A stretch of DNA of 64,000 bases from Rhopalosiphum padi (taxonomy: Eukaryota; Arthropoda; Insecta; Hemiptera; Aphididae), in contig NC_083599.1 in the NCBI RefSeq assembly GCF_020882245.1, forward strand, positions 6,944,001 to 7,008,000, written 5' to 3'. Shown here one piece after another: positions 53,139-63,880 of the stretch. Below the pieces are notes generated by a model. That model made no database searches and was not told the origin of the DNA. It saw only the letters and a list, made by a program, of their open reading frames with translations. Every line of letters begins with the position of its first letter. The stretch's first letter is position 1. A program made the position numbers and the translations under genes.

Positions 53139-53458
53139 TCATTTGAAAATGTTTTATAGTTGACAATATAAACCGAAATAATAAAGTAATCAGATAAAAA
53201 AAACAATTTATATAGATGAAGATGATCTATGGGTAAAATACCTAGAATAATTTTCACATTTGTCAATTCTTTCAAGGTTTTTTATGATTGAGGAGCAAAG
53301 TTTAAAAAATGTACTTTTTTTAAATGCAGGTCACAATAAATAGAATGCGAAGTTGGCATTACATTGTTAGCAAAACTTTCCAAAATAGATCTAACAATAT
53401 TTAGATAGACTTGTTGGACATTATTAGAGCCTCCCTTTTTAACTTCCCACCTTTTATT
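53139..53458 (-). other. Possible decayed coding fragment, identity unknown
   Basis: One minus-strand frame reads 58 codons (53458 down to 53285: WEVKKGGSNNVQQVYLNIV, then RSILESFANN), a single TAA, then about 47 further open codons in the same frame (KTLKELTNVKIILGILPIDHL). The amino-acid mix is protein-like, with helix-forming stretches. There is no ATG near the start, no splice site that I trust and no recognised domain. It could be part of an old transposon gene or chance. Confidence 0.25.
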
Positions 53459-56334
53459 TTATAATGCCTATAACTTCACACCTCTATAATAAATACAAGG
53501 TATACCTATCAGTTTTCATGAATATTGTATTTATATATTTTTCAAATAGTAATAATAGTATATTATCTTGGATATTTCCATATAATATTATAAATACATT
53601 TGACATCAAAGGCAATATTGACTAGTCGACTTATCGAGTATGATAATCACTCATTATTTTTATTTTTTATCAAAATGAATTATGTCAAAAAAATAAAGTT
53701 CACAAAATTTAAAAAATCCTACGTACGTGTATATACACGGCAGTATTCGTATTGCAATTTTAATTCCGTTTGATTTTACTCGGTATAATCGTGGACATTT
53801 TAACATTTTGAAGAGCTATTATTTTTTTAACGTGAAAAAAGTCGTATTTCCTTTGTCATGCAGTGTGTTATTAAATCGATACCGACTCTTGAAATGTATA
53901 TATAGCAACAATAGGCGGTCTTCAGAATTATGTATATACATAGATGAAACGGCAATGAAAATATTCGTTTCTTCCTTAGTGTCGTGCAGGCATTACAGAA
54001 TCAACATTTTTTTCATCACAGCTTTCGAGGGAAGTCATCAGTCCAATCTATAAATAATAATGATTTTATATAGAGATTTATAAGCACTATAAGCCTATAA
54101 ACGAGTAATAGGTAGACAGTGGCATGACGATAATATTATACAGGACTAAAAGATGGCTAAACGACAAATTTGAAAGTGAATAATGGTTGTGTGATATTTA
54201 GTGCCTATATTTGCCTCATGATCAAGCTGCGGGTGAGCTTGAAATAAAAAAAAATATAACCTCGGCACGGCAATATAATATCATAATGGTAGTATATTTT
54301 ATATGTCCGAGTTTCCATTTCGCAAATGTATTATCAATTATATTATTGAATTATGCAAAACAGTTTTAATCAATAAAATATAAAATAAAATTGCTTGTAA
54401 TAATATATTATTACGTATTATACAATTATAAAACAATTCAAAATAAAATTACAAACAATAAGATAGTATCTGTAAATATAAAAGAGGAAGTCCTGATTGA
54501 TTGGTTGATAATCAATCAACGTACAGTCCACGTAGTTATACGACCATGTCCACGTAGGGCTGTAAGAGTGTACTAAAAAATGATTTTGTGAAGTTTTAAT
54601 TTTAAAATACAAAAATGAACTGTAATGGTCAGATTTATACAGAATATTTTTTTAATTTATTATTACAATCTGTATACACAAAATAATGCAAAAGCCAATA
54701 AGTAAATAAATTGACAATTAGTGTACTAGACTTAGGAAATGTGAGGGAAGAGAGCATCCATCGACATTACTTCCAGTATAGAGTATTTAGCTCGATTAAA
54801 AATATAAAAATGAATATTATTGGATCAAATACCTACCTACTACTAATACACTTTACGAATAATTGCGATTTGATAATTTAATTTAATAAATAATAGAAAT
54901 TACAAGCAGTGATATCAATTTTAATTATGTTATTTCTAATTAGAGATATATTATTGTTTAATAAACTGAAAAAAAACATGTCAAAAGATTAACGTCTACG
55001 AGGCATTGATGATAGTCGAAAGTGTTGCATATAATATAACACTATCGTTATAGATGGTGTCTGTCTTATACTCAAGGAAGATGTCAAAACTCGGGAGACA
55101 CTACAACAAAAATTGGAGTGACTTTTTTTTATACATTTCTATATTGGTTATGGAAAATAAATTTATAATTTCTATGATTTGATATTAATTTAGACATATA
55201 TTTTACATTTGGTGAAACCCGCCCAATTAACTACGTGTTAAAAACCTGTGTTTTATACATTTAATGGAGTGTAATACAGGGTAAATCCACGGGTATTTCA
55301 TTTGTCACCAGCAATGCCGTGTTAAATCAGCTAGCTAATTATATTATAAATTATAATTAACCAGAGTAATTTTTATTTTTACATTATACACAATGTAATA
55401 ATATTATTAGCGGTGTTATATGAGTATACTATGCCATTGTCCAAATTTATCGCATTTGTATTTCTGCAAAATACTAATAATACTTAATATATTAATGCTA
55501 TACATAATTTAATTTATTCTGTGATGTAAGTTTTTTAAGTAAGTAATATAATAATAATATTATTAAACTACGATAATAATTATAATAATATTCATCTATA
55601 TTGTTTACACTTTACAAGTAAATAATTTATTACTATATCAATAATCATATAAATATCTGGTAACTCAGCTGTCAGTTCTGTCAGTGATTTAATAATAATA
55701 TTGTTCGTCGTGAATCGTGATTAATTAAGTAACTATAATACTTTCCAAGTATAATCGATCCAATCCATTTGTGGAGGATCGCTTGTTATATTATAATGTT
55801 GATACTGCGAATTCGTTGTTCGAGCTTATGGTAATTATTATAAACTACTCCATTAATTGGTTTTTCGCGTTGTAAAAGTTTCATGTCATTCTCAATTTTG
55901 GCGTGTTCTTTTCCGTAATATAAATAAATCGTCCACTGCATCTATTTCATTATCATGTTTTAGAACAAAAATAATTTGTGAAATAAACATTAGGTGCTGA
56001 AACGAGATTATACGACCACTTTATATTCCATTTCCGATTTAAACGTTAATTCGTTGTAAGTTTAGTTCAAGAACTTAACCTGTCAATGCAGGTGGTCGAT
56101 GGGTATGAGTTTGTGGTTGGGGAAAATGACAAAGACTTTTTTGCCACCATCACTTTGTTGATTGGCCGTGTAGGGCCTATGAAAACATATACATATATAT
56201 TTAAGTAGATATATTCAGTGCTTGATTTAGAAAAAAACTAGAAGGGGGGACTCAGTGGATGTTGGATGAACGAACGTTCCACACAAAATTCAATGTCATA
56301 TTACTGTGGGGGGCAAAGCACACATCCCCTACAG
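53459..56334. other. Intergenic stretch without a convincing gene
   Basis: The 108-codon frame at 53727-54053 begins with GTG and has no similarity. CAGTGGCATGACG near 54118 and CAGTGCTTGATTTAG near 56218 resemble hAT left ends without clear partners, although GCAAAGCACA near 56312 could pair with the second. The rest is AT-rich. Confidence 0.35.
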
Positions 56335-56735
56335 CAGGGTGGTCCAACCCGCGGCCCGCGAAGCTTTTTTTTGTGGCCCCTCCGACAATTTAAAATTTAG
56401 ATTTTAAATCACAATAATATTATAAAAAAAATCGTAATAAAAAGGTATAAAATTTATACGATCTTATTGCGAATTTATACGAATTATTTACGAATTGTTA
56501 TACGGCGGGAGTTCCCGGGAGTCGGTCATATCGCGATAAAACGTGATGGACGACGTGAATACTATTCACAATCGCACAATTGCGAGCATTAAATATTTCT
56601 CTAAACTAAATCTAATCAGTAATCGACAATCGTTAAGACGTTAAACAGTCGACCCCGTGTCTGTGTCGTGTGCTCGTGCGTCGTGTTCTTGTGAATGTGC
56701 CCGTGTTATTACCGTACATACGTTTTATTTTTACC

Positions 56736-57224
56736 ATGTCTGAAAGAAAAAAACGTAAATTTGACGATGAAAAAAGAGTGTTTAATTCAAAATGGGAACT
56801 AATGTATTTATGTATTGAACATAACAATAAACCTATGTGCCTAATTTGTTTACAAGTTATTAGCGTTCTAAAAGAATATAATATAAGTAGACATTACACG
56901 ATCATGCACAAATCATATGATAAATATACTGGAGATACTCGGCTTGCATTATTAAAAGACCTTTCTTTGAAATTAACAAAACAAAAAAATGTATTTTTAA
57001 AAAAACAAATTAACGATCGTGACAATTTAATAGCTTCTTATGAAGTGTGTTTAGAATTGGTCAAACAAAAAAAAGGGTTTAGAGACGGCGAATTAATTAA
57101 ACGTTGTGCAATAAAAATGGCAAATGCTTTTGGAAACAAAGAAATGGCAAGTAAATTTGAAACAGTATCACTTTCTCATCAAACTGTAGGGCCTACAGTC
57201 ACCCAAAAACCCAAAAATCATTAA
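56736..57224 (+). CDS. Truncated hAT-derived BED-type zinc-finger protein (162 aa)
   Basis: ATG at 56736 (A at -3) opens 162 uninterrupted codons. A basic start (MSERKKRKFDDEKRVF) precedes a zinc-finger pattern: C35-x2-C38 and H53-x4-H58, as in the BED-like DNA-binding fingers of hAT transposases related to GTF2IRD2, ZBED5 and SCAND3 proteins. Residues after about 85 (LTKQKNVFLKKQ, ASYEVCLELVKQKKGFRDGELIK, FETVSLSHQTV) match the segment that normally leads into the catalytic core. After SLSHQTV the protein ends within 11 unrelated residues, so the catalytic part is absent. AATAAA follows 25 bp after the stop. It may be a DNA-binding remnant or a candidate for co-option; the upstream GTG extension to 56670 is not needed. 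Family call is from recognition, not a search. Confidence 0.7.
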   Translation: MSERKKRKFDDEKRVFNSKWELMYLCIEHNNKPMCLICLQVISVLKEYNISRHYTIMHKSYDKYTGDTRLALLKDLSLKLTKQKNVFLKKQINDRDNLIASYEVCLELVKQKKGFRDGELIKRCAIKMANAFGNKEMASKFETVSLSHQTVGPTVTQKPKNH

Positions 57225-57248
57225 ATTTATTATATAAAAATATTTTAA

Positions 57249-57254
57249 AATAAA
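57249..57254 (+). terminator. Polyadenylation signal AATAAA
   Basis: The canonical hexamer lies 25 bp past the stop codon of the zinc-finger ORF. AATAAA is frequent by chance in AT-rich DNA, so its use is uncertain. Confidence 0.35.
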
Positions 57255-57260
57255 GAAACA

Positions 57261-57659
57261 CTTATTTATTAATTACATCATTCAATGACATTATAGTTTG
57301 TATTACGATTTATAAATATAGGTATATAATATGTTATTAACTCATCAATACACCTACAAAAAACTTATCATGCATTATTACAATATATACACCCAATACC
57401 CATGTACCGTGTATGGTGTACATGAATATTGAATACAGTACTGTACGACACAAACTTTGTCGAGAAACACTTTTACGATATACACCACAATCCGTGGTTG
57501 AAGATATATTATGACATAAAGGTTAAGCTACCGAGAACAAAACAATATAAATACGATAAAATGTAATTTATTGAATCAAAAAATACAGTATTGTACATCG
57601 ACAAATTGGCTTCGAATCAAACGTATATATTATATATGTACGTGTAAATTTAAGCAAAA
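57261..57659. other. AT-rich stretch without a gene
   Basis: No transposon end, RNA or coding similarity found after the hAT fragment. Confidence 0.4.
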
Positions 57660-58030
57660 ACAATAGAATAAATAATCTCGTACGTGGATCGGCGTCCGCG
57701 ATCCTGTGTACGAAAATAAAAAGAACGAAGAAAAACGTCCGAAGGACTGTCGTCGGCGGTCGTACTCGTTACCGCGATCGCGAACACTACAACGAACGCA
57801 GACGACGAAAAAATCGTAGGTATATAAACACTGCTTTCAAAATCGCAAATTACGGGAATACGAAAAGAACAGATTGGAAAAACTCTGAAAAAGTCTTAAA
57901 ATCCCGTGAAAAGTGACAAAGGTTCGAAAAATCACGTAAGCAAATGCAATAATAATTATAATCAATATAATCGACCGCATATAGACTATAGACGGCATAG
58001 AGTAACAGACCTTTTTTTCTATCCGGCCGG
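57660..58030. other. GC-richer, CpG-containing island
   Basis: The dense part is 57680-57810 (GGATCGGCGTCCGCGATCC, GTCGTCGGCGGTCG, CCGCGATCGCG), with a second GC spot at 58021-58036 (CCGGCCGGCGGCCGC). A plus-strand frame is open from 57575 to 57916 (113 codons, no ATG) and includes an Arg-rich run. Overlapping frames on the minus strand argue that openness reflects composition. Candidate promoter or untranslated exon. Confidence 0.3.
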
Positions 58031-58839
58031 CGGCCGCATATAGGTAAAACAAACAATATTTTGGAAGAGTAGAATTATAAATTTGCAACACTAGTGCGAG
58101 TTAATTATCCCACAAATGTGGCTTTTAATTAAAGCTATTAATAATTATAGTACATTAATAACAATTTTAAATTATTGAACAGGAGGTATTCGTAATGATT
58201 ACAGGTTAAAATAGTTACATAAAAGCGCGAATAATGAAAGTTTTTAATGATATTTTTTATTTTTTGATTTCCATGAGCTATCTTACTAGAATAAAAAATA
58301 TTAGTTAAGTTTTTTTGATTTGTATTACTTAATTTTGTATTTTAATATCCATAGTGTTTGAATTAGTAATTTGTATATTGTTTAATATTTTCAATATTTA
58401 TAGCAGTGGATTTTATATTGGCAATAGGATTATTATGACGAATTATTAAATTATATTTTTATATTAATTTAATATAATTGATATAATAAAATAAACATAT
58501 TACATAATACGTTTGTAAATTTATTGATTTGCATTGTACATAATAAATAATTGTTTAATATTTTACCTTTTAATTTTTTTGACCGAGGGGGGATTTTTCC
58601 GTTCAGTGTGGGAGATGCGCGGGGAAGGTTCTAGATTCTTCTTTTCCTTCTTTTTTATTATCAGTCTTATTATTCTTATTCCTAATCTTATTATTATTAT
58701 TACTATTTTTATTATTATTATAATTAATAATAACTTTTATTTAAATTTTGCGTTCATCAGCGATTGCACTATTGGGGTTTCAACGGTTTCTCGTTATCTG
58801 TCACATAACACGAGACCAGTCTTGTGTAATCGCTAATAA
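58031..58839. other. AT-rich stretch without a gene
   Basis: Includes a T/ATT-rich low-complexity run at about 58640-58740. No gene seen; the 100-codon frame at 58534-58836 runs through that low-complexity run and is unsupported. Confidence 0.4.
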
Positions 58840-59640
58840 ACCAGGTATAAAAGGCCGGGCGATTGACCAGTATTGACATTCACTGTCTGTCCTCCGTCGT
58901 AGCAAGACCCACCCCGGGCAGACTTGCGCGATTAGGGAAGGCATCTGGTATCTATGTTTTTTGTCAAAGATTTTTTGATTTTTAACATATTATTATGTTG
59001 CTCGTACTCATAATATTAAACAGTGATTTTATTCATACCTATTCGCAGCTCTAGTAATTCCTTAGCTCAAGCTCTGGTATGCACTGACAAAATTCGACCT
59101 TGGCCATGTTCCGTGGCCTACATAAGTCTGGCACCGTTCGGGCAGTGCCTCAGTTTTTGGTGTGTTGCGTTTGCGCGAACACGCGAATCACGTCTGTATT
59201 AAGTATTTGCGTTAATGCATATTTTATTTTATTTTTGTTCCCGTATTATGCGATAAACAGTCATTCGTAGGAATACGTTATTCGTAAGTGTTCAAGTGTG
59301 TTTCCCAAACAGAACGTATATTCGTAAAACCTCTGTTTCCCCGTGCGTTATCGTCATTGTCGACATGCGCAAAGTTACAGCGGGTTACGTTCCGCAGAAA
59401 TGACAAGTCGCGCGTACGTCGGATCTAGCGAGCAGATGGCACAGTTCCAGTGACTCGTCAGAGTTCCGCGTTACGGGTGTATCGCTCTCTCGTTTGAGCT
59501 GCCCGTCTCGTGTGCCGCTATGATGATCTGACAACGCGTGCGATTCGATTCTGATCCGATTATTCGGTGGCTGCGACGTCGTTGAATGACATACGAATCT
59601 GTTCGAAACATTGTACGCATTACGAAAACGTTAATTTTTT
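58840..59640 (+). promoter_or_regulatory. CpG-rich region with TATA box; candidate promoter and non-coding exon
   Basis: TATAAAAG is at 58846-58853. An A at 58878 (TTGACATT) lies 32 bp downstream and would be a reasonable start site; AGACC at 58905-58909 then falls exactly at +28 to +32, matching the insect DPE consensus. CTGGTATCT at about 58946 could be a splice donor ending a short untranslated exon. The following DNA to about 59640 stays CG-rich and contains AGCAGATGGCAC at 59431-59442, similar to CTCF/Pho-type sites. No coding frame is convincing. An LTR of a retrotransposon could also look like this, but no paired LTR is present. Confidence 0.4.
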
Positions 59641-61843
59641 TTTTACTGTTTGTAAAATTGTAACGTATAATAATTGTCTATTATACAAGAATTTTTTTTT
59701 GGTAATACATTTATCCACGTTACTCTAATTAGGTTTGTTATTTATAAGCTCCTATAGTTATGAATATTTGTTTCATAGATTTCCTATAAAAACTGAGCAA
59801 TTAACTCAGCTGCGGCCAATCGCTGTTACAAAGTGAATTGTAAAATTTGTTTGAAAAAACTCTCATAGATTTGACATCTTCTTCTTCAGGATCTCAGCGG
59901 TCATATAGAAAAAAGGTCTAGGCGTGGTCGCCGTGGCCTGACAATTGATTACATTAATTATTATTATTAATCAATTTTTTTTTCAAAGTCGATACAAATA
60001 TACAAATATAATGGCTATAACTTATAGTTTATAACTTATAGATATACATTTTGCATCAGAAAAACTAATGATTTACTGATTTACTACAGCAAATATTGCG
60101 TTACCAGCGTTGTTATTTACCGCATACAATTGAATGAAATATAATTTTACTGTAAATATTTTTTAATTATTAAATAAAAGTATACATACACCACAATTCA
60201 TTTCTGAAGTTTACGCAACACTCAAAACTGTCTCACCCACCCGTTGAAAAAAATATATATTTCAATCGAGATAGATTTGACAAAATTCGTATACAGTTAT
60301 AAATTTATAATAAACCTAGCAGACATTACTTTATTTCACTCTTTTAGTATTACATTAATATTTAACAACATTTAAGTATATGTTCTTGTCTACGAATATG
60401 GAAAGCTTAAATATTTTTAGTCGTCAGACATATTATATTATAATAGGTATGTATTACGTAATAAATACACAAGATATGTTATACTTAGGTACATATATAA
60501 TATAACTATACTTATACCAATACCCGCCCACTCATTCCTTCTAACCGACAGAATAATATTATAACTATTTACAATATATAAGTGCTATAGGTAAGCGTAG
60601 GCTTAAAGCTTAAACGTTTCATATACAGGCGAATATGAGATAATTTAATGAAAGTAATTAACTTAGTTCAGTTAAGTTAACAATAGGACGTTAATTTATG
60701 AGTGTTGATATAGTTAACAAACAAACAATTATAATAAATTTAACTCTTAATAAGATGTCAGCACATTTTTCGCGATTTATCTCTCTGGCCCACGTGTAAA
60801 CATTATAGTACATTTACGTTCATTAAAACCAATATTGTGCGGTTAGCTTTAATATTATAGTGAACCGGCCTAATATCAAACTAAGAACATTATTATAACA
60901 GTGTTTGCCGTTTGTACCACGGACTTCTACGGCATTCGAATTAATTTTTATGTATGAGCATTTTTAAAAATCAATATTAAACATAAAAAATGTTATTACG
61001 GTAAAAAAGCCAACGTACACAAACAGATAATTTTCTTGAACTCTATAATTTTATGAAAAATCGATTCACTCTATACAAAACAATATTGGCTTTGTCAATT
61101 GCCAAACATCAATTTACTATTATGCATGTATGTTATTTGAAAAGAAAAACGGACTTAAACGTTCTAACTATAATTATTATGAAAAATATACTAAACTTAG
61201 TTACCTATAAATATACAAAATTAAATCAATTTATTTATTATTGTTCATCGTACAATTTTATTTAAACTCGAGTTATCATAATTTATAGATTTTTATTATA
61301 ATATTCGTAGGTGCTACTGAATAACAATTTTTAGTTTCTATATTTTTTTCCACTTCCAGTTGAAGGCTTTATTTTTAAAGATAATAATAAACACAATAAT
61401 AATATAATGTCCAAATTATAACGTTAATTTAACTTATGGTAAATTTATGAATTAAATTAATATATTATACTCATTAAATAATTTCAAATTTTAATAAACT
61501 TTAAAAACAAATCACTCGACTTTTTAACTAGTTTTCCACAAACCTATACATACCGTATACGTATATTATAGTAGTCGACTAATTGGGTGTCGGTGAATCA
61601 GGCCTGAATCGTTGTTAATTTCCACATTCGTGTCCAACTCAACGAAGCCAGAAATGAATTTAACATTCTGGACAATTTATAAGAAGCAATTGGCCGATTT
61701 TCAAACCCCCAAAACATGATTTCTTATCTGAAAAATAATAAAATGTACAATATCATAAAATGTAAAGCTAATAACCTTTGTAGTCAAAAAAATAAAATAA
61801 AAACAATAATAAAAATATACCCATGTCCGGTGCCTACGATATT
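59641..61843. other. AT-rich stretch without a gene
   Basis: No gene or complete transposon found. The 70-codon frame at 61053-61265 is AT-driven. Confidence 0.4.
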
Positions 61844-62134
61844 ATACACATCATTAAAGTTCAACAGTTTTTGACCAGTAGGAACATAACGACGCTCCCC
61901 CGCCCCCCGTACAGCCCTGATCAGGGTTCACTGGACTTCTGGCTATTTCCATAATTAAAGGAACCAATGAAAGGACATCGCTATGAGAATTTGGAGGATA
62001 TTCAACGTGCTGTAACGGCGGTGTTGAAGAGTTTAACTTCTGGAGGCTTCCAGGAGTGCTTCCAGAAATGGGAAAAACTCTGGATCAAGTGTATTAGACT
62101 CGGAGAAGAGTACTGTGAAGGCATGGGTGCATAA
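61844..62134 (+). pseudogene. Mariner transposase, C-terminal fragment
   Basis: A single frame reads KVQQFLTSRNITTLPRPPYS, then PD, DFWLFP, a TAA at 61952-61954, then LKEPMKGHRYENLEDIQRAV...FQECFQKWEKLWIKCIRLGEEY and a natural stop at 62132. The block PPYSPD-x5-DF, then KG-RYE, then FQECFQKW---W-KCI---G-Y is the standard end of mariner (DD34D) transposases and includes the third catalytic Asp region. The in-frame stop replaces an expected Lys codon, and the LAPS part of SPDLAPSDF is altered (QGSL). Everything upstream of the last roughly 95 residues is missing, so it is a dead fragment. Confidence 0.85.
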
Positions 62135-62200
62135 ATCATTGTAAATACTAAATACATATTTTAAAATTAAAAATTCTCGTTATTTAATTGCCACACCTCG
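61844..62200 (+). mobile_element. 5'-truncated mariner element
   Basis: Following the transposase stop, AATTGCCACACCTCG ends at 62200 and is followed by TA. Read inwards this is CGAGGTGTGGCAATT, a common mariner-type terminal repeat next to its TA target. No left terminus was found, so only the 3' end of the element survives. Confidence 0.7.
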
Positions 62201-62837
62201 TATATTATTAATAATAAACAATATTATTATATAAATAATTTATGCCGGCCACCCTGTCACCTCGGCCCCATAGGTCAACTACACTACTGTAATCAATTTT
62301 CGTTTAACACAGACTTCGTTGTGTCAACGCGTCATTCCATTTCATTAGCGACGTGTCGTATATTATTATAACATAATGTACGCCGGCAGCTGCAGTACTC
62401 TACCTATACTGCATATGGCATTATATTGTTTACGTCAGTCGACCGTGTTTGAACGTTAATGTATTTGGACTCGCGCCGATGAGGCTTTTACATCGTTCGG
62501 AAATATAATAATAACATTACGTACGGGTCACGCCGATCAGTGGCGTACTGTAATCGGAGATTTGATTGCATGTTAAGGGGGTGCTACACTGCTATACCTG
62601 ACTCGTATCTCCCTACGCGTTACGAGTCAAAGCCGAACGGTGTAAACATCATAGCTTCGTGAAATACGCAATGGCGTGTAAAACTAATCTAAATGTTTAG
62701 AAAATGTCGTAGTTTATAATATAAAATATAATATAATATATGAAAGTTTCATATCTCTGCGAGATCCATCGGTATACATTAATCGTATGCCAAAAAAATA
62801 AACGTAAATCGGAGTGTCCAAATTGCATGCCACCTTA
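62201..62837. other. Intergenic stretch with GC-richer part
   Basis: CAGTGGCGTACTGTAATCGG at 62538 resembles a hAT left end followed by AAGGGGGTGC, with no right end found. The segment 62250-62650 is more balanced in composition (AGCCGAACGG, CACGCCGATCAG). No gene or RNA recognised. Confidence 0.35.
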
Positions 62838-62845
62838 TTTAAGGG

Positions 62846-63052
62846 CAGTGGTTGACTTGGTGGGTGGGGGGACTGAGTATCTTAACTAATTTTTTGGATA
62901 TGCTAGCGTACCCCCACTTAACCATAAAGGGTGGTGTGGGGTGACTCCCCCATCGCCATGGTTATGTGAGTTTTATTAAAATGCTAGGGATGCTACTTTT
63001 TTAAAAGTAGCTATAGAATATCTCTACTACTTTATTTCCAAGTCAACCACTA
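62846..63052. mobile_element. hAT-type MITE (207 bp)
   Basis: It starts CAGTGGTTGACTTGG and ends CCAAGTCAACCACTA, inverted repeats identical over 14 of 15 bases. The flanks TTTAAGGG (62838-62845) and ATTAAGAG (63053-63060) match at 6 of 8 positions, as expected for an old 8-bp hAT duplication. The interior has G-rich and C-rich halves that can pair further. It has no coding capacity. Confidence 0.8.
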
Positions 63053-63440
63053 ATTAAGAGTTCTGTCAGAATTGCAGGGTATGCATAATTTTACTGAATA
63101 AAATAATTTAACTTATTTTTTCACTGAAGGAACGGACTTTTGTTTCATTAAATATAACTTATACATATTGGAGAACACTGTGAATAGTGTGAATATTAAA
63201 TAAAACGATTGTAGTTTACGATAATCAATGTATGTTTTACATTTTTACATAATAGATACATCGATACATGGTATATTTCATTATTCCAAATAAATAGTAA
63301 TATTATAAGATTGGGTTGAGTTTTTTTTTTAAATAATATAATAACAATAATGTTGTGTATATCGTCATATTCAACGTCATATTATATAATATTAGAAATT
63401 TGGAAAAGCGTATTATTTTATTTATTTTGATCGCCGTAGC
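63053..63440. other. AT-rich spacer between two elements
   Basis: No gene seen. Overlapping plus and minus frames at 63303-63543 extend into the next element and have no similarity. Confidence 0.4.
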
Positions 63441-63880
63441 ATATAGGCGTAAATTTGCCTTGTTAGAAGGGGGGCTAAAATTTAAACATATAACAGGCCG
63501 GCGGAGGGTTTCGCCCCCCCCCACACACACACCCTACATATAAATGTTACAATTTTATTGTAACATATTTTATTAAATGAAATGTATATAAAAACTTCAA
63601 AGTTATTTATTTAACGGCGTATAATACATAACTTTTTATCGTTATCGTTATAAAATATTAACGTATAGCTCAATCATTTTAATTTTATTACAAATTTACT
63701 ATACGAAATTCATACATGAAGCTTAAATGTTCACACAACATATACCTATCGGATATCCTGATAAGGAATTACGTTTTATATTTTATAATTTTCTCTAATA
63801 AATAACCTTAAATTTATTGAAAAATTAAAAAAATGTAAGGGGGCTAAGCCCCCCTAAGTCTCCCCCAATTAACGCCTATG
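63441..63880. mobile_element. MULE-like non-autonomous element (440 bp), 9-bp target duplication
   Basis: The left end ATATAGGCGTAAATTTG and right end AATTAACGCCTATG are inverted repeats with one indel. The flanks CGCCGTAGC (63432-63440) and CGTCGTAGC (63881-63889) are direct repeats with one C/T difference. A 9-bp duplication is typical of Mutator-like elements; if only 8 bp were counted hAT would be the alternative. The interior has G-runs near the left (GAAGGGGGGC) and the palindrome GGGGGCTAAGCCCCC near the right. Confidence 0.65.

Larger units (their letters stand above)
56335..57260 (+). mobile_element. hAT element, 5' part retained, 3' end missing
   Basis: It begins CAGGGTGGTCCAACCCGCGG, a typical long hAT terminus, followed by TTTGTGGCCCCTCC and an untranslated leader. 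It then encodes a BED-type zinc-finger protein. The coding region stops before any catalytic domain, and no complementary terminus (ending CCACCCTG) was found downstream. The limit at 57260 is set at the AATAAA signal (57249-57254), not at a true element end. The 8 bases before the element are CCCTACAG. Confidence 0.6.

Noticed and set aside
53727..54053. 108-codon plus-strand open frame
   Set aside because: GTG start only, no similarity, and a length compatible with chance in 64 kb of six-frame sequence.
56168..57197. GTAGGGCCTA occurring on both sides of the hAT fragment
   Set aside because: The two copies do not abut the element ends and the element lacks a 3' terminus, so it is not a target duplication; likely coincidence.
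57575..57916. 113-codon open frame with an Arg-rich run
   Set aside because: No ATG, lies in a GC-rich island and is overlapped by minus-strand frames; no domain recognised.
58900..58980. Possible spliced-leader or snRNA-like segment after the TATA box (GGTATCT followed by a T-rich run)
   Set aside because: No recognised snRNA domains or Sm-site context; a simple promoter plus splice donor explains it equally well.
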